Positions 44,815 to 53,942 of a stretch of DNA of 64,000 nucleotides are shown here, in pieces. The translations under genes and the position numbers were made by a program. The DNA is from Paenibacillus pabuli. Lineage in GTDB: Bacteria; Bacillota; Bacilli; Paenibacillales; Paenibacillaceae. The notes beneath the pieces are model-generated. The model did not search any database. It was not told the DNA's origin and saw only the letters and a list, made by a program, of their open reading frames with translations. The stretch lies in NCBI RefSeq assembly GCF_023101145.1, contig NZ_CP073714.1, positions 6,324,001-6,388,000 on the forward strand. The letters run 5' to 3'. The number at the start of each line of letters is the position of its first letter. The first letter of the stretch is position 1.

Positions 44815-44943
44815 CAAAGACAAACAAACTTGGGTAATTATAACTATAATTTGCACAATTAATTGCCATTTTGCGTCCTTTTAGTGAGTTATTTCTCTCT
44901 ATTGCGACAAATTATTTAGCAGAAGCCTGACTTTAAAAAATAC

Positions 44944-44989
44944 AAAAAAAGACCGCAACCCTGTGTGCATTTACACAGAATTGCAGTCC
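44944..44989 (-). terminator. Terminator of pepF
   Basis: GAC.GCAA.CTGTGT pairs with ACACAG..TTGC.GTC; T7 follows on the minus strand. Confidence 0.85.
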
Positions 44990-45008
44990 CATTACATATA
45001 TAGGAATA

Positions 45009-46808
45009 CTATTTTGCGGATTCTGTCATCTCCAGAAATTGATCAATATCGGCAATGACCAAGTCCGCTGCATTTTGCCAGAAATCAGGTTGTGTGAGAT
45101 CTGTACCCAGATGCTTCTGAGCCAGTTCTTCCACCGTCATTCGGCCCGTATCCCGCAACAAATCATCATATTTATCGGCAAATGCCGTGCCTTCCTCCTG
45201 CGCTCTGGCGTAGATGCCTGCACTGAACATATACCCGAACGTATACGGGAAGTTGTAGAATGGTACACCTGTCAGATAGAAATGCAGCTTGGATGCCCAG
45301 AAATGCGGATGATCCGATGCAAGCGCACCACAGAACGCCTCTTGCTGTGCTTCCACCATTAATTTGGACAGCTCATCTGCATTCACCAATCCTTTTTTGC
45401 GCTGCTCATAGAACCGATTTTCGAACAGGAAACGAGCGTGAATATTCATGAAGAACGCAACGCTTCGTTGTATCTTGTCTTCAAGCAGAGCAAGCCTCTC
45501 TTGCTCATCCGTTGCTGCCTGAACCAATGCATCGGCTACAATCAGCTCGGCAAAGGTAGACGCCGTCTCCGCCACATTCATGGCATAGCGTTGATTCAAG
45601 GCCGGCAGTTCTTCCATAATGTGCTGATGGTATCCATGACCAAGTTCATGGGCAAGTGTCGACACATTCGACGGCGTTCCAGAGAAGGTCATGAAAATGC
45701 GTGTTGCTTTGCTGAGTGGCAACGACGTACAGAATCCCCCTGGACGCTTGCCAGGACGGTCCTCAGCTTCAATCCAGCGTTTCTCAAAAGCCATCTCTGC
45801 AAATTTGGAAAGTTTGGGACTGAACTTGGCGAATTGATCAACAATGTTGATAGCCGCCTCGTCATATGTGACTTTTCCACCTGACTTGCCTACTGGCGCA
45901 TCAACGTCACTCCAGCTAAGTTTCTCTACACCGAGCAGTTTAGCCTTGCGCTCCAAATAACGAACTAACGCAGGTTTGGCACCGTTAATTACGTTCCACA
46001 TCGTATCAAGCGTCTGACGAGACATCCGGTTAATCGCCAATGGTTCCTTGAGAACGTCATCCCAGCCACGTTTCTCATACAATTTGAGACGGAAACCGGC
46101 GAGATGGTTTAATGTATCTGCACAAAAGTCTTCGACATCAGCCCAAGCCTGTTCCCAGTTAGCGAATACCGTCTCGCGTACATTTCGGTCACTGTCGCTT
46201 AGCTTATTCGCAGCCTGACCTGCGGATAACATCACCGTTTCACCATTTTGTTCAAATGGGATGTTAACCTTGCTTACAATCGTGTTATAGAATTTGCCCC
46301 ACCCATGGTATCCATCTACGCCAAGATCCAGCGCAAGACCTTCAAGTTCAGGGGACAGCTTCTCACGAGCTTGCGTGCGGCTCTCGTTTAGCACAAAGGC
46401 AAGAGGCTGAATATCTTCCCGGGCAATCCATGCTTCCCATACAGCGTCTGTCGTCTGGCTAAGCGTATTATCGAATTGGGACTTGCTGCTGTTCAACATC
46501 GCACCAAGAGAACTGATGGTGCCCTGAAGCTGAACTGCCTTTTTATCATTTTGGTTTTGTGAAGAGAGACAGGAGACGAATGCGGACCCTTCCGAAATTC
46601 GGATATAACAGCTCTGAAGCAATTCCAGAATCGGATCGAACGCATTCGTTTCTTCCAGCGATCTCGGTGCAGGTGTTTCTTTCAAAAGGGCTTGCAGCTT
46701 GCGTACATCCTGCTCCAGCTCAATCAAATATGCAGCAAACGACTCGGAGGCAGAACCTCCACTAAAAATGGACTCCAGATCCCAGACGGGTTGTAATGGT
46801 GTTTTCAT
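45009..46808 (-). CDS. pepF: Oligoendopeptidase F (M3 family)
   Basis: A 599-residue cytoplasmic zinc metallopeptidase that degrades oligopeptides. The zinc motif HELGH is in LAHELGHGYHQH near residue 380; the third ligand is in the downstream NVAETASTFAE. GAGAGGTG precedes the ATG. B. subtilis YjbG is the counterpart, and a yjbI-like globin lies 1.3 kb away. A strong terminator follows. Confidence 0.94.
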   Translation of the reverse strand: MKTPLQPVWDLESIFSGGSASESFAAYLIELEQDVRKLQALLKETPAPRSLEETNAFDPILELLQSCYIRISEGSAFVSCLSSQNQNDKKAVQLQGTISSLGAMLNSSKSQFDNTLSQTTDAVWEAWIAREDIQPLAFVLNESRTQAREKLSPELEGLALDLGVDGYHGWGKFYNTIVSKVNIPFEQNGETVMLSAGQAANKLSDSDRNVRETVFANWEQAWADVEDFCADTLNHLAGFRLKLYEKRGWDDVLKEPLAINRMSRQTLDTMWNVINGAKPALVRYLERKAKLLGVEKLSWSDVDAPVGKSGGKVTYDEAAINIVDQFAKFSPKLSKFAEMAFEKRWIEAEDRPGKRPGGFCTSLPLSKATRIFMTFSGTPSNVSTLAHELGHGYHQHIMEELPALNQRYAMNVAETASTFAELIVADALVQAATDEQERLALLEDKIQRSVAFFMNIHARFLFENRFYEQRKKGLVNADELSKLMVEAQQEAFCGALASDHPHFWASKLHFYLTGVPFYNFPYTFGYMFSAGIYARAQEEGTAFADKYDDLLRDTGRMTVEELAQKHLGTDLTQPDFWQNAADLVIADIDQFLEMTESAK

Positions 46809-46926
46809 TTAAATAAGGCACCTCTCTCAGCAGAATGGATAATTAACCTTGAATTAGAACTGGTTTTATAAGCGCGATATCTCTATACTAGAGAAATAGT
46901 TTAAGCTATTTTCAGGAGGTCATCGT

Positions 46927-47097
46927 ATGAAACCTTTACAAGTCTCGGCTGACACAGCCGTCAAATTAGCAAAATCTCTGGGTGTTCCCCTTGAACACCT
47001 GATGCATATGCCGCAGCATATCCTGATGCAGAAAATCGCCGAATTGGCCAAAGAAGAAGCGGCTAAACCTGCCTCTACGGAAGGCGAGCAAGAATGA
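46927..47097 (+). CDS. yycC: YycC family small protein
   Basis: A 56-residue protein starting MKPLQVSADTAVKLAKSLGV, with MHMPQHIL, recognisable as the YycC family of Bacilli. AGGAGG lies upstream of the ATG. Function unknown. Its TGA overlaps the next ATG (ATGA), so the two are translationally coupled. Confidence 0.85.
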   Translation: MKPLQVSADTAVKLAKSLGVPLEHLMHMPQHILMQKIAELAKEEAAKPASTEGEQE

Positions 47098-47327
47098 TTC
47101 CCTTTGAGAACAGCTGGCCTTACGATATTGTAATGGGGGACATTTATGTACAGCAATGTCCATACTGCCATGCAAACAATGTACTGCTGCCGCTCAAACC
47201 GAAGGAGCTTGTACGCATTCGCGAAGGCAAGAAGAAATTGCTGGTCTTTCCTTGTTGTAACACCAGCATGACTGTGATCGATAACGATAGTGATTACCTG
47301 CTGTCCAGTCGTCCTGTCCGCAATTAG
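47094..47327 (+). CDS. Hypothetical protein with paired cysteines
   Basis: A 77-residue protein. The ATG overlaps the yycC stop by 4 bases. It has CPYCH (residues 21-25) and CCN near residue 56, the spacing of a small zinc ribbon. It is hydrophilic and lysine-rich between them. Not recognised as a named family. Coupling with yycC suggests a joint role. Confidence 0.75.
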   Translation: MIPFENSWPYDIVMGDIYVQQCPYCHANNVLLPLKPKELVRIREGKKKLLVFPCCNTSMTVIDNDSDYLLSSRPVRN

Positions 47328-47344
47328 AGAACAACTGTCATTGA

Positions 47345-48076
47345 TCAGATGGGGCTGCGTTTCGCAGTCTCTTTGTCTGCTTCAATCATCTCAGCTGGCA
47401 GCTCCAGCTTGCCCGAAATCATCTGTTCCCGCAGCAATGCCCACTGCTCGCGCGAAGAACGAATCATGGCAGCATCGGTAATGCGCTTGTCATGAATAAC
47501 CCTGCCGAACCATTTTACAGCCTCATGGAATCGACCTACCCTGCGGTTCAACTCCCCGAGCAGATACAGCAGTTTGGCTTCATTCCCACCGGTACCTTCC
47601 CGTTCAAAAACCTTGACATAGGCTTCAAGGCTAAATTCAAGAAAACGGTTTTCCTGGGTATGATCCTCCATGTATCGATACAGCCAGGCAATATGATGCA
47701 GCAGCCCAGCGACGACACGGTCTTTCTCCTGAATAACCTGCGCACATAGCAGACCAAGCTTGTATGAATCCATTGCCTGTTCCAATGTCCGCGCCCCGCT
47801 GTAGTCTCGTTTCACCCAACGATTCCCAATTTGCTCTCTGAAAGCCTTTCGCTGTTTATCGTTTAATTGTTCCGTCGAATTCTCTGTCGAAGCGAATCCA
47901 CACTCTGGACAAATTCGAACAACATAGAAATCGGGGTTTTCCCGTTTGTAGTACGCACAAAAGTCGGAATCCGTCCGGTATGGCCTTTTCAAGCTTGGTC
48001 TTACGCGTGAGGTATCATACTCCACCTCACAATAATGACACTTCACTTTTACCTTATACAGAGGCTCTATTTCCAC
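47345..48076 (-). CDS. DUF2225 zinc-ribbon protein
   Basis: A 243-residue protein with an N-terminal double zinc knuckle: CHYCEVEY near residue 13 and CPECGFAS near residue 56, followed by a helical TPR-like region. GTG start behind GGAGAGGG. The DUF2225 family is widespread in Firmicutes and has no assigned biochemical role. Convergent with the yycC pair. Confidence 0.85.
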   Translation of the reverse strand: MEIEPLYKVKVKCHYCEVEYDTSRVRPSLKRPYRTDSDFCAYYKRENPDFYVVRICPECGFASTENSTEQLNDKQRKAFREQIGNRWVKRDYSGARTLEQAMDSYKLGLLCAQVIQEKDRVVAGLLHHIAWLYRYMEDHTQENRFLEFSLEAYVKVFEREGTGGNEAKLLYLLGELNRRVGRFHEAVKWFGRVIHDKRITDAAMIRSSREQWALLREQMISGKLELPAEMIEADKETAKRSPI

Positions 48077-48112
48077 TCATTCCATCCCTCTCCCAAAAGC
48101 GTGTAATCGGAA

Positions 48113-48490
48113 CTAAGGTGTATTCACAAAATGATGTGCTGGCCCCGACAATCGCTGCAGGATGAAAGAATGCAACGGCTCCTCCACACCGACTTGTGTC
48201 AACGCCTGATCCATACAGGCAAGCCAAGCTTCTGCCCGTTCAACCGTCACTTCAAAGTGCATATGGCGGGCACGCATCATCGGATGACCAAAAGCCTCGG
48301 AAAACAATGCAGGGCCACCGAAGAACTGAGACAAAAACATGTATTGCTTTTCGATTACGGGCTGAATATCCTCCGGAAAAAGAGGTGCCAGCTTCTCATT
48401 CTGCTGAACAATCGGATAAAAAGCTTCAACCAGCGCGCGAACGCCTGCCTCTCCGCCAAGATTGTCATAGATGCTCAAACTAGGATTCAT
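48113..48490 (-). CDS. Truncated haemoglobin, group II (YjbI-like)
   Basis: A 125-residue 2/2 globin. Start signature YDNLGGEAGVRALVEAFYPIV, the distal region Tyr-Pro, and the proximal His in RARHMHFEVT. Such globins handle O2 or NO. The start is ATG behind AAAGGAGGGGG; the ORF up to 48529 is trimmed. B. subtilis has yjbI close to yjbG (pepF), as here. Confidence 0.9.
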   Translation of the reverse strand: MNPSLSIYDNLGGEAGVRALVEAFYPIVQQNEKLAPLFPEDIQPVIEKQYMFLSQFFGGPALFSEAFGHPMMRARHMHFEVTVERAEAWLACMDQALTQVGVEEPLHSFILQRLSGPAHHFVNTP

Positions 48491-48692
48491 TTCGCTTTCC
48501 CCCTCCTTTCTGGTGTCGAATTTTGACATATATTACACTCCCATGCTTAATTATGAAAGGAGATTGAAGAACAAGGCTACGAACACCTTTACCTTCATTC
48601 TATCAAAAAAATCCCAAAAGTCCTATATAACATGAAAGGATCATGGTCCCACATCGTCATGACCCATACGGGTCCACCTCATACTGAAGGCA

Positions 48693-48722
48693 CAAAAAAG
48701 CGCCAAACATGAGGTTTGGCGC
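48693..48722 (-). terminator. Terminator of the 31-residue membrane gene
   Basis: GCGCCAAAC-N5-GTTTGGCGC, with T6 on the minus strand, immediately downstream of the small open reading frame at 48736-48831. Confidence 0.8.
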
Positions 48723-48735
48723 ACCAGATATTTCA

Positions 48736-48831
48736 TTAATAACTTCGCCAGTCCTCTTCTTCAGAGCGCACAAGCGAGGCACGTATAACATAGACAAAAG
48801 CACAAACCAGGATTCCGGTGACAAGACTCAT
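48736..48831 (-). CDS. Very small single-pass membrane protein
   Basis: A 31-residue frame, MSLVTGILVCAFVYVIRASL followed by a charged tail ending WRSY. It has a Shine-Dalgarno-like GGATGGAG at proper distance, one hydrophobic helix and an acidic RSEEEDW C-terminus. Its own terminator lies 14 bases after the stop. The arrangement argues for a real gene, but coding status is unproven. Confidence 0.6.
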   Translation of the reverse strand: MSLVTGILVCAFVYVIRASLVRSEEEDWRSY

Positions 48832-48932
48832 AATCATCACTCCATCCGATTTAATTCCACCTACTAGGTAATCAGGTGACGTTCAAGCGTTTTTATCATT
48901 TTAGCATACATCACTCAAAAACACAGCCACTT

Positions 48933-48948
48933 TTGCAAGCGCTTTCCA
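48933..48948. promoter_or_regulatory. Candidate cre site
   Basis: TTGCAAGCGCTTTCCA has the cre core AAGCGCTT and matches CcpA sites at most positions. It lies about 105 bases upstream of ylbJ. Confidence 0.4.
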
Positions 48949-49052
48949 AACATTAATTTGTACTGTTTGTCCGCTTTGCCTCATATATTGATGGCAAAAG
49001 CACCAGCGAACTGCTGCACACCGACCATTCCAAAAATAAAGGAGAAGAATTC

Positions 49053-50306
49053 ATGGCAGCTTCACAACGAATCACCCATGTCCTGATCCCATTAGCTCTC
49101 CTGATCCTGTGTGTATTGATGGTGCTGTTTCCTGTGGAAACCTGGCATGCAGGTGTACGTGGACTATCCATTTGGTGGGACGTGCTTTTTCCCTCCCTTT
49201 TTCCCTTTTTGGTGCTTTCCGAGCTGCTTCTCGGCTTCGGCATTGTTCATTTTTTGGGTACTCTCTTAAATCCATTGATGCGTCCGCTATTTCGCGTTCC
49301 CGGAAGCGGCGGATTTGTGTTTGCTGTCAGTTGTGCTTCTGGTTATCCCACTGGAGCCAAATTGACCGCACAGTTGTGGGAGCAAAAATTGGTTACTCGG
49401 GAAGAAGGTGAACGCCTTGTTGCCTTCACCACATCATCCGATCCCATTTTCATGATTGGAGCCGTATCGGTTGGTTTTTTTCATAATGTCGCTATTGCTC
49501 CCCTATTGGTCACATCGCATTACGGTGCTGCATTTCTTGTAGGTCTGCTCATGCGGTTTCATGGCGGTGTCTCCGGTAAGGATAAACAATCGATCCATGA
49601 CTCTCCTTCCGACTCTAAAGAGATACACAAAAACAGACTGCTCCGAGCCATTTATGCAATGCACGAGGCAAGAAAGGCTGATGGACGGGCATTTGGTGAA
49701 TTGCTGCGCCAGTCAGTCTCCTCATCCCTTCGCCTTATTATTATCGTAGGAGGGTTAGTTGTATTCTTCTCGGTAATGATGGAGTTACTTATTCAAACCG
49801 GATGGCTAAGCGGGTTATATGCCATTACGGAACAACTGCTTTTATATACGGGATTCCCCCCTGCCTTATCCCACAGCCTCGTAGGCGGATTATTCGAAGT
49901 CACTCTGGGGGCCAAAGAAGCAGGAGGAGCCGGTACATCCATTCCACTCGTGTACAAAGCTGCTGCTGCTGCTTTTGTTCTCTCCTGGGGCGGGTTATCT
50001 GTTCATGCTCAGATCATGAGTGTCCTGAGCAACACTCCTATGAGATATGGTCCCTTTCTGTTTGCCAGAGCCGTCCATGCTCTCATTGCGCCCATACTTG
50101 TATTATTGCTATGGATTCCGATGATGAACGATTCCGAGTGGCCTGTTTGGTTCCAAACGGGTGCCTCGCCCGAATTATTTTCGTATACACCAGACTGGGG
50201 ACAGATTCTGTTTACGGGAATAGGTGTATTTGGAGGCGTAATCCTTTTACTGCTGATGCTTTCTCTGATGAGTCCCTTTTTCTTACCTCAACGTATGAAA
50301 AAATAA
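49053..50306 (+). CDS. ylbJ: Sporulation integral membrane protein YlbJ
   Basis: A 417-residue membrane protein with about nine helices and a nucleoside-recognition (Gate) domain. It shows the family segments WWDVLFPSLFPFLVLSELLLGFG, SCASGYPTGAKLT and TTSSDPIFMIGAVSVGFF. In B. subtilis YlbJ is a sigma-E product needed for proper spore cortex and coat. AAAGGAG precedes the ATG. Confidence 0.92.
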   Translation: MAASQRITHVLIPLALLILCVLMVLFPVETWHAGVRGLSIWWDVLFPSLFPFLVLSELLLGFGIVHFLGTLLNPLMRPLFRVPGSGGFVFAVSCASGYPTGAKLTAQLWEQKLVTREEGERLVAFTTSSDPIFMIGAVSVGFFHNVAIAPLLVTSHYGAAFLVGLLMRFHGGVSGKDKQSIHDSPSDSKEIHKNRLLRAIYAMHEARKADGRAFGELLRQSVSSSLRLIIIVGGLVVFFSVMMELLIQTGWLSGLYAITEQLLLYTGFPPALSHSLVGGLFEVTLGAKEAGGAGTSIPLVYKAAAAAFVLSWGGLSVHAQIMSVLSNTPMRYGPFLFARAVHALIAPILVLLLWIPMMNDSEWPVWFQTGASPELFSYTPDWGQILFTGIGVFGGVILLLLMLSLMSPFFLPQRMKK

Positions 50307-50410
50307 GCCATCCTGTGTGTTTATATTCAACTGAATATCAATCCAACGTTGTGTTCTTCCGTGGAATTGATTATCATCGGTAGTATAATGACCACAAAGG
50401 AGCTTTCATC

Positions 50411-51214
50411 TTGAGATACTATGTTCAAGACCGCGGAGACCAGTTATCGATTGATCTCAGTCAGCAGTTTCATGCGCTGGCCAAAGAGGAAGGGTTTAAG
50501 CTGGATGCAGAATCGCCGGAGATTGTCATCTCCATCGGAGGCGATGGTACGATGCTGCAAGCATTTCACAATTTCATCGACCGCATCCCGGACATTGCTT
50601 TTGTTGGGGTTCATACAGGCCATCTCGGCTTCTATGCCGATTGGAAGAAGGAAGAATTACGAGAATTGGTTCGATTGATGAGCGGCAAAGGCGACCCGGA
50701 ACGACTCAAACCCCGGATTGTGGAGTATCCGCTGCTGGAGCTCGAAATTCGTAAAAAGTCGGGCAATACGTCTTATATTGCACTGAACGAATTTACGTTA
50801 AAAGGCGTAGACGGTACGGTCGTTGCTCAGGTCGATATTAATGACGTGACGTTTGAGATGTTCCGGGGAGACGGTATCTGTGTATCCACACCTTCAGGGA
50901 GTACGGCATACAACAAGGCGCTTGGTGGCGCCATGGTACATCCCACAATCGAGGCAATTCAGATCGCCGAGATCGCTTCAATCAATAACCGCGTCTATCG
51001 GACGCTGGGTTCACCAGTTATTTTGCCCAAGCATCATCATTGTGATATATTCTCACGCAAGGATCAGCGGTTGCTGCTTACCATTGACCACGTAAACATT
51101 ATGGTGGAAGACCTCATTTCGGTACGCTGCCAAGTGGCCCGTCACAAGGTCAGCTTTGCCCGTTTCCGGCCCTATCCGTTCTGGAACAGGGTTCGTACAG
51201 CGTTTTTGGACTAA
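50411..51214 (+). CDS. nadK: NAD kinase
   Basis: A 267-residue ATP-NAD kinase that makes NADP. The GGDGTML motif (residues 43-49) and the second NAD site STPSGSTAYNKALGG are intact. TTG start at 50411 behind AAAGGAG. It is followed by a terminator shared with yutD. Confidence 0.95.
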   Translation: MRYYVQDRGDQLSIDLSQQFHALAKEEGFKLDAESPEIVISIGGDGTMLQAFHNFIDRIPDIAFVGVHTGHLGFYADWKKEELRELVRLMSGKGDPERLKPRIVEYPLLELEIRKKSGNTSYIALNEFTLKGVDGTVVAQVDINDVTFEMFRGDGICVSTPSGSTAYNKALGGAMVHPTIEAIQIAEIASINNRVYRTLGSPVILPKHHHCDIFSRKDQRLLLTIDHVNIMVEDLISVRCQVARHKVSFARFRPYPFWNRVRTAFLD

Positions 51215-51224
51215 TACACGCAAC

Positions 51225-51256
51225 AAAAAAGCGGTCCTTCTCAGGAACCGCTTTTT
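51225..51256. terminator. Bidirectional terminator overlapping the yutD stop
   Basis: AAAAGCGGTCC-N6-GGAACCGCTTTTT. It closes nadK and also overlaps the last codons of yutD. Confidence 0.85.
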
Positions 51257-51642
51257 GCTTTGGCTTGAGGCTGGTCTTTGCTCTTCTGAAGCACAAAGTA
51301 CGCACAGCCAAAATTGCAATATTCATTGATATAATCCACCATGCTGGAAATTGTGGAATCCTTCGTTGCTTTGGGATGATTGTCCCGATAAAATCCCTTT
51401 AACCGCAGCTGGCTGTAACCCCAGTCCCCAATAATGTAATCGTACCGCTCCAGCACTTCGCTGTAACGATCACGGAAAACTTCAGGATTCCAGCCTTCTT
51501 TGTGGTTTTGCACGATTTCATAATTTTTTCCGCCGATTTGGACAATCACCGGTTCTTTGGGTTTGTCCTGTACAGGCTCCTGAACCGATTCCTGATTCTG
51601 TTCTGAACTTTTTTCTTCTTCCAAACCTGTCTCCTCCATCAT
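51241..51642 (-). CDS. yutD: YutD family protein (DUF1027)
   Basis: A 133-residue protein with an acidic, Glu/Gln-rich N-terminus of about 30 residues, then the YutD domain (KNYEIVQNHKEGWNPEVFRDRYSEVLERYDYIIGDWGYSQLRLKGFY). Its ATG overlaps the lipA stop. B. subtilis yutB(lipA)-yutC-yutD has the same grouping. Function unknown. Confidence 0.9.
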   Translation of the reverse strand: MMEETGLEEEKSSEQNQESVQEPVQDKPKEPVIVQIGGKNYEIVQNHKEGWNPEVFRDRYSEVLERYDYIIGDWGYSQLRLKGFYRDNHPKATKDSTISSMVDYINEYCNFGCAYFVLQKSKDQPQAKAKSGS

Positions 51643-52538
51643 GCGTGAGATGCCGCCTTTTCACTATTTTTCGCAGCAGATTTCACTTGTTCATGGGCAT
51701 GGTAAGAGCTGCGGACCATAGGTCCGGATTCGACGTGGCTGAATCCACGCTTCAGTCCTTCCTGCTTCAATGATGCGAACTCTTCTGGCGGATAATACTT
51801 CTCCACAAAAAGATGTTTCTCTGAAGGCTGCAAATATTGACCAATCGTCATAATATCACAATCTACAGCGCGCAGATCATCCATCGTTTGCAAGATTTCA
51901 TCATATTCCTCACCCACACCAAGCATGATGCTCGATTTCGTCGGAATATTTGGCTGCATTTCCTTGGCACGAGCAAGTAATTCGAGTGAACGCTTGTATT
52001 TCGCCTTAGCACGGACTTTATCCGATAACCGCTCTACAGTCTCAATGTTATGATTCAAGATGTCAGGTTTGGCATCCATTACAATCTGTAAGGAATCCCG
52101 ATCACCCAAAAAGTCCGGAATCAGCACTTCTACGCTGCATAAAGGCAAACGACGACGAACAGCCTTCACCGTCTCCGCAAAGATCGTCGCTCCTCCATCC
52201 TTCAGGTCGTCACGCGCCACGCTCGTAATTACGCAGTGCTGCAGATTCATCTGCTCTGCCGCTTCTGCCACGCGTTCTGGTTCCTGCAAATCAAGTTCCG
52301 TCGGCAAGCCGGTATTGACCGCGCAAAAACGGCATGCCCGTGTGCAAATGTCGCCCAAAATCATAAAAGTAGCCGTCCGATTGGCCCAACATTCGTAAAT
52401 ATTCGGGCACCGTGCTTCCTCACATACTGTATGCAGCGTTTTGGAACGCATCATCGTTTTCATTTCCTGATAGTTATCGCCGGTTGTCAATTTGATCCGA
52501 ATCCAGTCCGGTTTCGGTTCTTTAACACGTTTAGCCAA
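51639..52538 (-). CDS. lipA: Lipoyl synthase
   Basis: A 299-residue radical SAM enzyme that inserts two sulfurs into octanoyl groups to give lipoyl cofactor. It shows the auxiliary cluster cysteines CEEARCPNIYEC and the radical SAM CTRACRFC, plus the C-terminal RSSYHA serine. TTG start behind AGAAAGAAGG; the longer frame to 52703 is not supported. Confidence 0.95.
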   Translation of the reverse strand: MAKRVKEPKPDWIRIKLTTGDNYQEMKTMMRSKTLHTVCEEARCPNIYECWANRTATFMILGDICTRACRFCAVNTGLPTELDLQEPERVAEAAEQMNLQHCVITSVARDDLKDGGATIFAETVKAVRRRLPLCSVEVLIPDFLGDRDSLQIVMDAKPDILNHNIETVERLSDKVRAKAKYKRSLELLARAKEMQPNIPTKSSIMLGVGEEYDEILQTMDDLRAVDCDIMTIGQYLQPSEKHLFVEKYYPPEEFASLKQEGLKRGFSHVESGPMVRSSYHAHEQVKSAAKNSEKAASHA

Positions 52539-52742
52539 TGCATAAACCTTCTTTCTACTGAAGTTAGGCTGTTGCTCGGAACATATTATACCATGAAAGC
52601 GCTGGAAAAACTCCCATTTGTCACATCTTGTGCATTCATGTCTTACATGGATAAAATAAAGACTTTTGAAGAACGCTAGGTTATAGCTTGGTTCACCGGG
52701 CACTCATGTGCATCATCTCATTGGAAAGGGGGCTGCTTCCCT

Positions 52743-53813
52743 GTGCAAGATCGCTTTACATCGCGGTTAACGTACTCCTTTTGGATCAAAACATTGCTTG
52801 CAGGCACACTGCTTCTCCCACTTTTGCCTGTTGATGTTCACGGTGAACCCACCGCCGCTGATTCCAAACCTCAGGCTACAGAGCAAAAACCAGCGGACAT
52901 TTTCGCTTCACGTCGGCATTTATATGAAAGCATTGGTCAAATGACGCACATTCCCTGGTACAGGCTCGCAGCGATTGATCAATATGAACGTACCATCTCG
53001 CGTGCACATCCGAAAGATCGTAAACATCCGGAACGGCTGACCGGTATATTTATGACTCCCCCAGCCTGGAAAGGATGGCTAAATCCGGATGAGACGGATC
53101 AACATCCGAGGTCCATTGTCTTTTTCAATGGTTATGGTCGTGACGGCTCTGGGGATGGTATTGCAGATGCCAATAATGATCTGGATGTACTTTACAGCAT
53201 GGCTTCCATTATTCAGAATTATGGTAACAAACCCGAGGACTTCAACATCGCCCTATGGGAATATTATCATAATTCCAGGGCTGTGCAGCGCATTCAGCAA
53301 TTCGCGAAATTATATGAGCATTTTGACAACCTTGATCTTTTTGGTCACGCCTTTCCGGTCCCTCTCGGGACCAACTACTCGTACCGCAGCACCTGGGGGA
53401 CCAAACGTAGCTGGGGCGGATACCGTATTCATGAAGGCACAGATATTTTTGCACCGCATGGCCTGCCTGTGCGCAGTACCTGTTACGGTGTCGTGGAGAT
53501 CAAAGGCTGGAATCCGTTTGGCGGCTGGCGTATCGGTATTCGTGATCTGAACAACCATTACCACTATTACGCTCATCTGTCCGGTTTCGACAAAAACGCC
53601 CATATTGGCGAAGTGGTTACCCCTGGTCAGATTTTGGGCTGGGTAGGCAGCTCAGGATACGGAAAACCGGGTACGCAGGGTAAGTTCCCTCCTCATTTGC
53701 ATTACGGCATCTATCGGGACAGCGGACTGCACGAATGGTCGTTTGACCCCTACCCACATCTGAAGCATTGGGAGCAGGAAGAACGCAAACAGAAAAAAGC
53801 CAAAAGCAAATGA
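52743..53813 (+). CDS. lytH: LytH-like M23 peptidase (YunA)
   Basis: A 356-residue exported metallopeptidase. A signal-like hydrophobic segment spans residues about 12-30, and an M23 domain at the C-terminus has the zinc ligands His230 and Asp234 in HEGTD and HLH (318-320). B. subtilis LytH trims spore cortex peptides to L-Ala side chains. GTG start with GGAAAGGGGG upstream. It sits beside lipA, yutD and yunB as in Bacilli. Confidence 0.9.
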   Translation: MQDRFTSRLTYSFWIKTLLAGTLLLPLLPVDVHGEPTAADSKPQATEQKPADIFASRRHLYESIGQMTHIPWYRLAAIDQYERTISRAHPKDRKHPERLTGIFMTPPAWKGWLNPDETDQHPRSIVFFNGYGRDGSGDGIADANNDLDVLYSMASIIQNYGNKPEDFNIALWEYYHNSRAVQRIQQFAKLYEHFDNLDLFGHAFPVPLGTNYSYRSTWGTKRSWGGYRIHEGTDIFAPHGLPVRSTCYGVVEIKGWNPFGGWRIGIRDLNNHYHYYAHLSGFDKNAHIGEVVTPGQILGWVGSSGYGKPGTQGKFPPHLHYGIYRDSGLHEWSFDPYPHLKHWEQEERKQKKAKSK

Positions 53814-53889
53814 GAAAATGAAGTTGAAATAAAGAAAATAAGAAGCATATTTCATATTTGTTTGTATTGAAATGACTTCTAATGCAAAG

Positions 53890-53920
53890 CGGGACCTCAT
53901 CATTGAGGCCCCGTTTTTTA
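53890..53920. terminator. Terminator
   Basis: CGGG.CCTCA pairs with TGAGG.CCCG, followed by T6 on the plus strand. It closes lytH. Confidence 0.82.
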
Positions 53921-53942
53921 TTCGATATTTGCCTTTGACTCC

